From: an uncultured Oscillospiraceae bacterium | Lineage (GTDB): Bacteria > Bacillota > Clostridia > Oscillospirales > Acutalibacteraceae | Assembly (NCBI GenBank): GCA_900549055.1 | Contig: URNB01000100.1 | Coordinates: 1-7,110 of the forward strand | Direction of reading: 5' to 3' | DNA length: 7,110 nt | Shown here: piece by piece, positions 1-7,110 of the stretch | Numbering within the stretch: the first letter of the stretch is position 1 | Layout: each line of letters begins with the position of its first letter | Made by a program: the position numbers and the translations under genes | The notes under the pieces: generated by a model | What the model was told of the DNA's origin: nothing | Database searches by the model: none | What the model saw: only the letters and a program-made list of their open reading frames with translations

Positions 1-33
1 AAGAAAATTCGCGCTCCAAGCGATTATTTTCTT
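1..33. repeat. Imperfect inverted repeat at the window edge, possible bidirectional terminator
   Basis: AAGAAAAT (1-8) plus TCGC (9-12) pairs with GCGA (20-23) plus ATTTTCTT (26-33), leaving a two-base bulge and a seven-base loop. An A-rich arm on one side and a T-rich arm on the other resembles a bidirectional terminator for addA and a converging neighbour. The repeat touches base 1, so it may extend beyond the window and the run of T that would settle this cannot be seen. Confidence 0.4.
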
Positions 34-50
34 TGGGCACCGCAAGAGTA

Positions 51-97
51 GGGAGTGCAGTCCGAAAATCCGTGATTTTCGAGCGAACGGCATTCCC
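51..97. repeat. Nested hairpin in the addA downstream region
   Basis: An inner perfect hairpin has arms CGAAAATC (63-70) and GATTTTCG (74-81) with a three-base loop. It is enclosed by an outer stem formed by GGGAGTGCAGTC (51-62) and AACGGCATTCCC (86-97), which pair with two mismatches on the plus strand if one G-T pair is counted. Together they form one long composite stem. The pairing is visible directly; any function is unknown. Confidence 0.6.
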
Positions 98-103
98 GTC
101 CAA

Positions 104-130
104 GATCGTGTCGTCTTTTTCGACACGATC
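104..130 (-). terminator. Hairpin directly after the addA stop codon
   Basis: Arms GATCGTGTCG (104-113) and CGACACGATC (121-130) are perfect 10-bp complements with a seven-base loop, read as AAAAAGA on the transcript. The stem begins two bases after the TAA of addA. The following transcript is TTGGACGG, with no U tract, so it does not look like a standard intrinsic terminator by itself. It may be a 3'-end stabilising stem or one part of the structured block at 1-132. Confidence 0.45.
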
Positions 131-132
131 AT

Positions 133-3100
133 TTACACATTGATTTCCTTTGACAACGCAAAGGAATAAATAACGGTCTGCTTTACGGGCTTTTCAAAAA
201 TCTTTTCGCAGGCAAGCGCATAGATTGCAAGCTGACCGCCGTAAGCGGCGCGTAAGGCTTCCCCATCTTCGGCATGATCGGTTTTAAAATCAAGCACCAC
301 GATTTCGCCATCCTCCTCAAAGCAGAGGTCCACCGCGCCCTGAACGATTATTTTTTCATTTTCAAACGCCTTATCGGGGCTTGCGAGCAGCTTATTTGCG
401 GGCAGCTCGGTTAAAAACCTCATCTCCCTTTTAACCAAGGGGGATTTTTTTATGCGCGCGAAAATATCGCTTTCAAAAAACGCTTTGATTTTATCCCTCG
501 GCACAGCGTTATATTCCCGCTCGCTTAAATATTGCCACTCATAAAGCCTTTCAAGCTCTGCATCCAATTCGCCGGCTTTATTAAAGTCTATAAACTCCAT
601 TACACGGTGGGTCGCGGTGCCGCGCTCGGCTGCGGTGATTCCGCCCTTGCTCATAAACGCAGGGCGCGCCGAAAACGCGAATTTATCGCTTTCAGCCTTA
701 TTTGCAAGCGCCGAAACCGAGCTTTTTGCCTCCACCTGCAAAAGCGGCGCATAGGGGTACTCAAAAGAAATGCTTTCCCGTATTTTTTCGGTCAAATCAT
801 TATCCGCCGCATAAACCTCTTTTTCCTCCGCTTTTTCCTCGGCGTTTTCAGGCTCGGGGTATATCACCCTTAAGAAAAGGCGGCTTTCGGTAGTGTCGGG
901 AATAATATTAGTCCCGTTCCCGCGTAATTCCCTGCCGTCGGGGTGCAGCAAGGCAGATACCAGCAGCCATTTTGCGTAGGATTTAAAGCGGGAGAAAAGC
1001 TTATCGGGCTGACCGCCGCAAAGGGTCAAAGCGGAAATTTCTTCGGCAATTTCCTTTTCCGCGTCACTTACAGAGGATATAAGCATAAGCTTATCCTGTG
1101 TGCGGGTCATTGCAACATACAAAAGCCGCAGCTCTTCCTCTTTCGCGGTTTTGCGCTGCTTATCGATTATCACCTCGCGGCATATCGTGGTAAAGCGGGT
1201 TTTTGCCGCCTCGTCAAAATACCTGAAGCCTATGCCGTGCTCCGCCGAAAAGAGCGTATCCTCGCGTGCGTCGCCGTCGTTAAAGGCGGCGGTGGTATCT
1301 GCCACAATGCAAACGGGAAATTGCAGCCCTTTTGAGGCATGTATGCTCATGATATTTACCGTATCGCCCGCAGAGCCCGCCGCGGCGGCTCTTATTCCGC
1401 TTTCGGATTGCTTTAAAATAAACCTTACAAACCCGCCTATACCGCTGCCTGTATCGGCCTCGTACTGCGCAGCGTAGCTTGCAAGCAGCAGCAGGTTATT
1501 TCGGCGGCGTATGCCCTCCTTCCCTGCCGATACGGTGTTTAGGTAATCGGTGCTGCCAAGCAGCCGCATTATAAGCTTTGAAAGCGGCAGCGTAACGCTT
1601 AAAAGGCGGTATTTTTGCAGCGTATCAAGGGTATTTTTTGCGTGAACATCGCCGTTTTCGGCAGCAAATACAAGCGCCGAGTAAAGGCTGCCGCGCCGCC
1701 TGTTTATGCGTAGGTTCGCGGTCTCTTCGGGCGTAAACCCGAATATGGGAGACAACAGCACGCATAACAGCTCAATATCCGATTCGGGGTTATCAATCAC
1801 CTTCAAAAGCGCCAAAAATACCGATATTTCGGTAGTCTCGGCAAAGCTTTCGGCGGAAAAATTTGCGGGGACGCCGTGTTTTCGCAGCTCCTTTGCAATA
1901 ATTCCCGCTTTGTATTTCGGCGAACGCAGAAGTATTGTGAAATCGGAAAACTTCGCGGGGCGCAGATTTTTTTCGTCCGCGCGTATCATCGGCTTTCCGT
2001 TTACCGCCGATTTAATATACTCCGCAATATGCCGCGCCTCGGCAATCAGCCTTTCCTCGGCAGAGCCTTTAGCGCTTATAATATCCAGCTCGGCCGGCGG
2101 CTCGGCCGTCTCGGGATATTTCGCGGCAGGTATCAGCCTTTCTTCTTCGTTATAGGCTATGCTGCCCGTGTTTTCGGTCATCATATGCTCAAAAAAGAAA
2201 TTTATGTATCGGCAGACCTCTGCACGGCAGCGGAAATTACTGCCCAAAATAATCTTTTTGGGGTCGCTCTTCCCTGCCTTGTCATACGGCAGCGCCGCAG
2301 CCTTTTTCTTTAAAAAGTTTGAGGGATCCGCTCCGCGAAAGCCGTAAATGCTTTGTTTCACATCCCCCACGGCAAAAAGCCGCTCCCCGTGGTGGGAAAG
2401 AATGTGGAAAAGCGTATCCTGCAAATCGTTTGTATCCTGGTATTCATCCACCATAACCTCATCGTAAAGCTTTAAAAGCTCATCATCGGGAGCTTTCTCC
2501 GCCTCGCACAAAAGCCGCAGTGCCATATGCTCGGTGTTGTGGAAGGTAAAGGTGCCGCGCTCGGAATACTCGGCAAAAAGCCTTTTATCAAACTCAATAA
2601 GTATTTCGGAAAGCAGCCGTACTACCGGGTAAAGTGAATTAAACTGCGCGGATATAAAAGCGGAATCGGCATAAAAAAGCTTTTGCAGGCGCTCAATATC
2701 CTTCTCAAGATATTTATAGGCAAGCTTTGCGGCGGCGGCCTGCGGGGCCCCCGCAAGTCCGTTTGCGCGCGGCAGAGGCGAAAGCGAAAAGGTGTTCAGG
2801 GAATTATAAATTTCATCCCAGTCACCGTTATTGCAGGCATTTGCCAGCGCTGCTGTACGCTTTGCGGATTCGGTAATATCGGGCAGATATTTTTCCGCCG
2901 TTTTTTCGTCCTCTAAGCATATATCCGCCGCCTCCGCAATAAGCGCCTGCATATCCGAAGCGGATATTAAGGCGCTTTCAACCGCGTATTTATACCATTC
3001 GTTATCAGCCCCAAAACCGTTTTTATAAGCCTTAGGCAGAGCGGCAAACCACTCTTTCGGGAAAGCCAACTGGCGGCTGTAATCGTAAATTTTAAGCACA

Positions 3101-3618
3101 AAGGCGGAAAAATTGCCGTCGTCGTACTCCGCGCCCACGGTATCGAGCAGCTGCAAAAATATCGGGTCATTTTCTTCGTAATACCCTTCAAGTACAGATT
3201 TCAGCACCGCTTCGTCCGTCGGGCGCAGAGAATAGCCGTCGCTCATTTTAAAATCGGGGGATACACCCACTCTTTCAAAATTTTCGCGCACCAGGTCTAT
3301 ACAGAAGGAGTCAATCGTGCATATCTTTGCGTTATTCAGCTGCTGCCTTTGCCGCAAAAGCCCTATGTTATCGGGGTTGGCGCGGCACTCCGCGTCCAGC
3401 CGCTTCTCGATTCGCGTGCGCATTTCCGCGGCGGCGGCGTTTGTGAAGGTGACTATTAAAAGGCGGTCGGCGTTTACGGGATTGCTTTCATCGGTCAGCA
3501 TTTTTATGACCCTTTCAACCAAAACCGCAGTTTTGCCCGAGCCTGCAGCGGCGGAAACCAAAATATTCCCGCGCGCGTCTATTGCCGCCTGCTGCGCGGC
3601 GGTAGGTTCAAACGCCAT
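133..3618 (-). CDS. addA: AddA, ATP-dependent helicase/nuclease subunit A
   Basis: This is the motor and nuclease subunit of the AddAB complex, which unwinds and degrades double-strand break ends before RecA loading in the cytoplasm. Numbered from the ATG at 3618 (1161 aa; Bacillus AddA is about 1230), the UvrD/Rep superfamily 1 motifs are all visible: Q motif TAAQQ near residue 8, Walker A AAAGSGKT at 23-30, TFTNAAAAEM near 57-66, DEYQD Walker B at 391-395, VGDVKQSIYGFRGADP at 417-432, GSNFRC near 459, SIHASKGLQFP near 758-768 and LLYVAMTRTQDKL near 832-844. An acidic linker (about 922-939) leads to a RecB-type nuclease domain with RGTATH (His 1004), GAVD (Asp 1097), DFKTD (Asp 1110, Lys 1112) and GGQLAIYA (Gln 1129). 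It is therefore predicted active as both helicase and nuclease. The start was chosen because an AAGGGGG Shine-Dalgarno lies 6 nt upstream. An in-frame ATG at 3624 adds two residues but abuts that Shine-Dalgarno. The gene overlaps the end of addB by 11 bases, so the two are surely co-transcribed. Confidence 0.97.
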   Translation of the reverse strand: MAFEPTAAQQAAIDARGNILVSAAAGSGKTAVLVERVIKMLTDESNPVNADRLLIVTFTNAAAAEMRTRIEKRLDAECRANPDNIGLLRQRQQLNNAKICTIDSFCIDLVRENFERVGVSPDFKMSDGYSLRPTDEAVLKSVLEGYYEENDPIFLQLLDTVGAEYDDGNFSAFVLKIYDYSRQLAFPKEWFAALPKAYKNGFGADNEWYKYAVESALISASDMQALIAEAADICLEDEKTAEKYLPDITESAKRTAALANACNNGDWDEIYNSLNTFSLSPLPRANGLAGAPQAAAAKLAYKYLEKDIERLQKLFYADSAFISAQFNSLYPVVRLLSEILIEFDKRLFAEYSERGTFTFHNTEHMALRLLCEAEKAPDDELLKLYDEVMVDEYQDTNDLQDTLFHILSHHGERLFAVGDVKQSIYGFRGADPSNFLKKKAAALPYDKAGKSDPKKIILGSNFRCRAEVCRYINFFFEHMMTENTGSIAYNEEERLIPAAKYPETAEPPAELDIISAKGSAEERLIAEARHIAEYIKSAVNGKPMIRADEKNLRPAKFSDFTILLRSPKYKAGIIAKELRKHGVPANFSAESFAETTEISVFLALLKVIDNPESDIELLCVLLSPIFGFTPEETANLRINRRRGSLYSALVFAAENGDVHAKNTLDTLQKYRLLSVTLPLSKLIMRLLGSTDYLNTVSAGKEGIRRRNNLLLLASYAAQYEADTGSGIGGFVRFILKQSESGIRAAAAGSAGDTVNIMSIHASKGLQFPVCIVADTTAAFNDGDAREDTLFSAEHGIGFRYFDEAAKTRFTTICREVIIDKQRKTAKEEELRLLYVAMTRTQDKLMLISSVSDAEKEIAEEISALTLCGGQPDKLFSRFKSYAKWLLVSALLHPDGRELRGNGTNIIPDTTESRLFLRVIYPEPENAEEKAEEKEVYAADNDLTEKIRESISFEYPYAPLLQVEAKSSVSALANKAESDKFAFSARPAFMSKGGITAAERGTATHRVMEFIDFNKAGELDAELERLYEWQYLSEREYNAVPRDKIKAFFESDIFARIKKSPLVKREMRFLTELPANKLLASPDKAFENEKIIVQGAVDLCFEEDGEIVVLDFKTDHAEDGEALRAAYGGQLAIYALACEKIFEKPVKQTVIYSFALSKEINV

Positions 3619-6600
3619 ATTCATCCCCCTTTTTCAGCTTTTCAAATATTTCCTCGTTTTTAAGGTCGGGAACACGGAAGCAGGGCTCGTCCTCCCTGCC
3701 GCAGACCGACGCGAAATCGCAGTATTTGCAGGCGGGCGTTTCTCTGCCGTCAACAGGGCTTACGGCGATATCACCAGAGGCTACGGTGTTTCCCGTTCTT
3801 TTCATAATTCTTTCAATAAAATCGAATATCTCGGAAAATTCCTCTTCCGAAATAAACGAGGTGCAGGTCTTTTTAAGCTCGCCGCTTTTGGTGACGGCGT
3901 ATTTCGGGACAAAATCGCCCTGCTTTTCCCTGTCCATTGCGGCAACTATTTCCTCATCCTTACGAATAAGCCCGTTCATAGCCATGCCCTTATCGGCAGT
4001 ATCCCGCTTTGAGGGCATATACAGTATTCCCGCCGCGTCTTCATCGGGCAGCCCCGCTCCCCGCACCGCGGCGTAAAGGTACAAAAGCATTTGCAAATTA
4101 AGCCCGAAAAGAATATCGGGTAATTTAAACTTTTTACTGCCTGTTTTGTAGTCCACAACGCGTATATAGCCGCCGAATTTATCCACGCGGTCAATACTGC
4201 CCGAAACGGATATTTTGCCGCCGTCATACGGAAATTCAAGCTTTTCGCCCTCGCCGCCTATTTTAAGCTCACAGGCAATCGGCTCAAAGCCGCTTTGGGC
4301 AAATTCCTCGGCGAGCCTTTTCGCCACCTCTTTAACCGATCGCGAAATTCGGGAAACCAAAAACCTGCCCCGCGCGGTCTCAACGGCACGGTAGCCGGTA
4401 ACTCCGTCAAGATAATCGTTTATGTAGCCGTCTGTAAGCTCCTCGATTTTTTCGGGCGATAATACCGATACGCCCTTGCCGTATTCCTTAACAAATCTTT
4501 CAAGGCAGTAGTGTACCACCGTGCCGCGCTGCAAAACGTCAAATTCGGCAGGCTGCAGCTTTTTGACCGAAAGTCCGTATCGGCAGAAAAAGCCGAAGCG
4601 ACAGCGGTTAAAGGTATCAAGCCTGGATGCGGACATTTTAATTTCTTCCCCGAAAAGCTGCCGCGCCGTTTCCTTGCCGATAGCGGCGGGTGCGCCCGAA
4701 AGCCTTTTTTCGGTGTATTCTGCTTTTTTAAATTCCTTTGTGCCCGCAAGCGCCGCGCGTATTTCCGCCGCGCCGCCGTTTTCGGCGTTTCTTCTGCGGC
4801 AGAGCTCCGAATACGCCGAAGCCGCTGTTTCGGGCAGATTTTCATCGGTTATTTTTTCCTCCGGCTCGGCAACAAATCCGTGAGCTATATTCTCGGTTAT
4901 TTCCTGCACAAACGCCGAAGGCTCCATATTCTCGCCCGTAAGCGACCGCCGCGCGTAGGAAATAAAAAGCTTATCCGACGGACAGCAGAGGTTGCAGTAA
5001 ACCAGATAATTTTCATCGGTCGCCGCAGATACCGATTTATCGGGAATATCAACGCCGAGCGCTATAAGACTTTTGCGGTCGGATATTCTGAAAATGCCCG
5101 AGGCGGATATTTCTTTCGGAAAAACGCCCTGATTAGCGCCCAAAATAAAGGCAACTTTCGGGCGCGAAGGGCGTATTCTGTCCGCTGCGCCGAAGGTGAC
5201 CTCATCAAGATACCGCGGAACAGACCCCACCGTTTCAAATGATACCGCAAGGCTTAAAACCTCGCGAAATTCCTGCTTTCCGACTTCCCGTGTACCAAAG
5301 CATGCTGTAATGCCGTCAAGCAGCTTCATATATCTGTCATAGCTTTGCCTTAAAACGTCAGATGAAAATTCTTCGGAATCATTTAAAAATTTCTGCGACA
5401 TAGCAGATAATTTCTCCGCTGCCCCGCACTCTTCAAAAAGCCGCACCAGCGCCGCCGCCATATCCTCGGCGGTGCCGCCGAACTCCGCACGCAGCTTTTC
5501 AAGCGGTGAAATTGCCATTTTTCGCAGCTTATTTATTTCACCGAGCGCTTTTTCGTCAGGTTCTGTATCGTCCGATACAAAGCCGCGCACATCCATCACC
5601 CACTCGTGCCGCCACATATCCCCCTCAATATTCCAAAGAGTGACATAATTTTCAAGCTCGGATATTTCGGCGGTATTAAGCGTCCCGAGCCCCGTTTTGT
5701 GGAAGCGCAGTATGCTCTCGCTGTCGCCTTTAAGTATCGCCTGTATTGCCGCGTCGGCAAGGGCGGCGAGCGGAAATGCCGAAAGCGGGCGGCGCTTATC
5801 CGAAAAGCAGGGAACGCCGTAGGTCTCGCACGCGGCGTTTATAAAGTCGTCATACCGCTCCGCGTCCCGCGCTATTATTACAAAATCACGATAGCGGTAA
5901 TTTTCCGTCCGCACAAGTCTGCGGATATTCCTCACGGCAAACTCCGCTTCTTCTGCCGCAGTGTCCGCGGCGCAGACGGTAAGCGAGCCGTCATTCTCCG
6001 TTTTTTCGGGTGTGCCGCCCGAAATAAGCCTTTCCACCGCCGCAATATTCGCCGAAACGGAAATCGGCTTGCCTAAAACAAGCGGCTCCTCCTCAGAAAT
6101 GCGGTAACGCGCGGCGGCGTACCGTATTTTCTCTGCTGCGGCGCGTATATTCGAGAAAATACCGAATTCGCCCCCTGTTTCGGGCGCGTCGGTAAGCGCC
6201 GCGGTCAGGTTGTCCGCCTGAGATAAAACTCTGTCGATCAGCGCAAACTGCTGACCGGTAAAGCCCTTGAACGAATCTATAAAAACATCCTTTTTTTCAA
6301 AATAGCGAAAATCCTCAAGCTGTCTGTAAAGCTTTGTAAGGCGGTCTGCGGGGTCTAAAAACCGCTCGCCCACAAGCGCGTCGTAGGTCTCGTATATAAG
6401 CGCGGTATCGCACAGCTTCGCTTTAAGCGCCGCGCTTTCGGTCTCTTCGGCGGAAGCCTTCAATTTATCGGGTGATACGGCGTTTATTTTAAACTCGCCC
6501 ACGGTATCGAGCATTGTTTTTGCAAAGCTTACCGAGCGGCAGTATTTTCGCCACAAAGTAAGCTCCGCTTCAACCGAACGCAGCGCGCGGCTCATAAATA

Positions 6601-6868
6601 TGACCTTTTGCGCATCTGTGAGGGTAACGCCCGCAATGCCGCCCGCGTATCTGCCCACCTCGTCGCAAAGCCGCGTGAAGCTTGTAACCGTAACGCCGAG
6701 CGCCGCCTTATCGCCGAGCGCGCGCAAAACCGCCCGCTCGCTTTCAAAGGAAAACTGCTCGGGCACTATAAGCACGCACTGCCTGCCCGCCTTGGTTTGC
6801 CGCTTTATTTTTTCAAGTATCTGATATGTCTTACCGGACGCCGGACGCCCGAAAATAAATTTAAGCAA
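3608..6868 (-). CDS. addB: AddB, ATP-dependent helicase/nuclease subunit B
   Basis: This is the second subunit of AddAB. In the family it has a degenerate helicase core that recognises Chi and a C-terminal nuclease that cuts the 5'-ended strand. Numbered from the TTG at 6868 (1086 aa; Bacillus AddB is about 1170), it opens with the family signature LKFIFGRPASGKT (Walker A-like, 7-14), followed by VPEQFSFE near 35. ILGANQGVFP lies near 575-584 and DENYLVYCNLCCPSDKLFISYARR-type sequence near 618-641, both typical of AddB. The nuclease domain shows RGTVVH (His 786), GSIDRVD (Asp 893), VVDYKTGS (Asp 906, Lys 908) and GLNLQMLLYLY (Gln 926). Four cysteines expected to hold a 4Fe-4S cluster are Cys 756 and the CxxCx5C set at 1047, 1050 and 1056. 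A longer reading frame opens at an ATG at 6925, adding 19 residues. I prefer the TTG because it has a Shine-Dalgarno at 5 nt spacing and gives the usual N-terminus, while the ATG is preceded by pyrimidines. The gene is complete and overlaps addA. Confidence 0.96.
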   Translation of the reverse strand: MLKFIFGRPASGKTYQILEKIKRQTKAGRQCVLIVPEQFSFESERAVLRALGDKAALGVTVTSFTRLCDEVGRYAGGIAGVTLTDAQKVIFMSRALRSVEAELTLWRKYCRSVSFAKTMLDTVGEFKINAVSPDKLKASAEETESAALKAKLCDTALIYETYDALVGERFLDPADRLTKLYRQLEDFRYFEKKDVFIDSFKGFTGQQFALIDRVLSQADNLTAALTDAPETGGEFGIFSNIRAAAEKIRYAAARYRISEEEPLVLGKPISVSANIAAVERLISGGTPEKTENDGSLTVCAADTAAEEAEFAVRNIRRLVRTENYRYRDFVIIARDAERYDDFINAACETYGVPCFSDKRRPLSAFPLAALADAAIQAILKGDSESILRFHKTGLGTLNTAEISELENYVTLWNIEGDMWRHEWVMDVRGFVSDDTEPDEKALGEINKLRKMAISPLEKLRAEFGGTAEDMAAALVRLFEECGAAEKLSAMSQKFLNDSEEFSSDVLRQSYDRYMKLLDGITACFGTREVGKQEFREVLSLAVSFETVGSVPRYLDEVTFGAADRIRPSRPKVAFILGANQGVFPKEISASGIFRISDRKSLIALGVDIPDKSVSAATDENYLVYCNLCCPSDKLFISYARRSLTGENMEPSAFVQEITENIAHGFVAEPEEKITDENLPETAASAYSELCRRRNAENGGAAEIRAALAGTKEFKKAEYTEKRLSGAPAAIGKETARQLFGEEIKMSASRLDTFNRCRFGFFCRYGLSVKKLQPAEFDVLQRGTVVHYCLERFVKEYGKGVSVLSPEKIEELTDGYINDYLDGVTGYRAVETARGRFLVSRISRSVKEVAKRLAEEFAQSGFEPIACELKIGGEGEKLEFPYDGGKISVSGSIDRVDKFGGYIRVVDYKTGSKKFKLPDILFGLNLQMLLYLYAAVRGAGLPDEDAAGILYMPSKRDTADKGMAMNGLIRKDEEIVAAMDREKQGDFVPKYAVTKSGELKKTCTSFISEEEFSEIFDFIERIMKRTGNTVASGDIAVSPVDGRETPACKYCDFASVCGREDEPCFRVPDLKNEEIFEKLKKGDEYGV
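3625..3631 (-). promoter_or_regulatory. Shine-Dalgarno site of addA inside the end of addB
   Basis: The minus strand reads AAGGGGG, six bases before the ATG at 3618 and immediately before the ATG at 3624. The spacing favours 3618 as the true start. The site lies within the last addB codons, so ribosomes finishing addB would stop 11 bases past the addA start. This suggests translational coupling by reinitiation (inference). Confidence 0.65.
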
Positions 6869-7015
6869 TTTTCTCACCCGATTATATTTTATGCTTGTGT
6901 CAACCGAAGACAAATCAACACTCATCAGAGGGAGGCTTGGTTATCAGCAAACGCCGCAACTTGCAAAAGTCATTTCCACAAGTTAATAATTTCGCATAAC
7001 AACAAGCGTTTTCTT
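6869..7015 (-). other. 5' leader of the addBA transcript
   Basis: The predicted leader is long for a simple housekeeping operon. It holds a weak hairpin (arms 6958-6964 and 6978-6984, AACTTG with CAAGTT plus one G-U pair). A second hairpin, just before the addB Shine-Dalgarno, has arms GTGTTGA and TTGACAC (6915-6921 and 6897-6903, two G-U pairs). A nine-codon ORF reading MTFASCGVC lies at 6944-6973. I recognise no known riboswitch or T-box motif, and no intrinsic attenuator with a U tract is present. Confidence 0.4.
6873..6879 (-). promoter_or_regulatory. Shine-Dalgarno site deciding a TTG start of addB
   Basis: The minus strand reads GGGTGAG, which contains GGTGA, complementary to the 16S rRNA tail. 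About 5 bases separate GGTGA from the TTG at 6868. The alternative in-frame starts are the GTG at 6877, which overlaps this site and has only A/T-rich DNA before it, and the ATG at 6925, preceded by CCTCCCTCTG. Neither has a purine-rich site of its own. Confidence 0.6.
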
Positions 7016-7021
7016 AAATTA

Positions 7022-7050
7022 ACTATAACATTTTTCGTTTGATTTTTCAA
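7022..7050 (-). promoter_or_regulatory. Sigma-A-type promoter of the addBA operon
   Basis: On the minus strand a -35 box TTGAAA (7045-7050) is followed by exactly 17 bases and a -10 box TATAGT (7022-7027). TGT directly precedes the -10, giving the extended TGn motif. The DNA upstream of the -35 is a TATATATA-type tract that could act as an UP element. Transcription would begin near 7015, giving a leader of about 147 nt before the TTG start of addB. No other convincing promoter is seen for either gene. Confidence 0.75.
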
Positions 7051-7071
7051 GATATATATAATGTCTACTGA

Positions 7072-7097
7072 ATAATTGCATTAGCAAATGCAATTAT
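7072..7097. repeat. Perfect 11-bp palindrome upstream of the addB promoter
   Basis: Arms ATAATTGCATT (7072-7082) and AATGCAATTAT (7087-7097) are exact inverted copies around the four-base centre AGCA. The centre lies about 69 bases upstream of the predicted transcription start, a common position for an activator site. Each arm has only two G/C bases and no T tract follows on either strand, so it is a poor intrinsic terminator. It could be an operator, or the end of whatever lies beyond the window. Confidence 0.7.
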
Positions 7098-7110
7098 ATA
7101 AAATCGAGTT

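Noticed and set aside
1..132. A CRISPR array or tRNA in the repeat-rich tail
   Set aside because: The three inverted repeats differ from one another, with no regular direct repeat or spacer length and no cloverleaf arrangement.
3317..4012. A 231-codon open frame on the plus strand spanning the addA-addB junction
   Set aside because: It lies antisense to strongly conserved protein sequence of both genes, has Cys/Ser/Phe-rich composition typical of a reverse-frame shadow, and lacks a recognisable domain or ribosome binding site.
4511..5242. A 243-codon open frame on the plus strand inside addB
   Set aside because: It is antisense to the conserved AddB core, very rich in Arg and Phe, and has no recognisable motif. 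GC-biased third positions of addB create such stop-free antisense frames.
5606..6076. A 156-codon plus-strand frame inside addB
   Set aside because: Same reasoning: basic, low-complexity translation opposite an intact gene, with no independent promoter or start signal seen.
133..6868. Chi sites recognised by this AddAB
   Set aside because: Short motifs such as AGCGG, the Bacillus Chi, do occur in this GC-rich coding DNA, but Chi differs between species and cannot be inferred from one 7-kb window. Genome-wide strand-biased over-representation would be needed.
6886..6913. A second promoter-like pair, TTGTCT and TAAAAT separated by 16 bases, plus a nearby TTGACA and TATAAT
   Set aside because: The TTGACA-TATAAT spacing is only 11 bases. 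The TTGTCT-TAAAAT pair would start transcription within the addB Shine-Dalgarno. The promoter at 7022-7050 is far better placed.
7072..7097. The palindrome read as an intrinsic terminator
   Set aside because: The stem has only two G/C pairs per arm and there is no T tract after it on either strand.

Overview
The window carries one transcription unit read from right to left: addB followed by addA, the two subunits of the AddAB (RexAB-type) helicase-nuclease that processes broken DNA ends for recombination. Both genes are full length with no frameshift, and every key catalytic motif I looked for is present. The addB-addA order, the slight overlap of the two genes, and an AddB with a four-cysteine iron-sulfur nuclease signature point to a member of the Bacillota. 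The roughly balanced base composition, with GC-rich codons inside the genes and AT-rich intergenic DNA, suggests a gut-type Clostridia (Oscillospirales or relatives). That last placement is an inference, because no rRNA or other marker is present.

Layout on the minus strand, in direction of transcription. Bases 7110 to about 7051 are AT-rich upstream DNA containing a perfect 11-bp palindrome (7072-7097). A strong sigma-A-type promoter with an extended -10 lies at 7022-7050. A leader of about 147 nt with small hairpins and a possible nine-codon upstream ORF runs to the start of addB. The most credible addB start is a TTG at 6868, placed behind a GGTGA Shine-Dalgarno and matching the family N-terminus, rather than the longer ATG start at 6925. 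addB ends at 3608. addA begins inside the end of addB, most likely at the ATG at 3618, and ends at 133. Bases 1-132 have no gene but are almost entirely made of inverted repeats: a stem directly after the addA stop, a nested hairpin, and a third stem reaching the window edge.

How the genes work together (family knowledge): AddA is the 3'-5' motor and cuts one strand with its C-terminal RecB-type nuclease. AddB keeps a Walker A-like loop but is a degenerate helicase that scans for Chi, and its own iron-sulfur nuclease cuts the other strand. After Chi, the complex leaves a 3' tail for RecA. The overlap of the genes fits production of the two subunits in equal amounts.

I found no mobile element, CRISPR array, tRNA, rRNA or defence island, and no evidence of a new multi-gene system. 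The observations most worth following up are the structured tail at 1-132 and the palindrome-plus-promoter arrangement upstream of addB.
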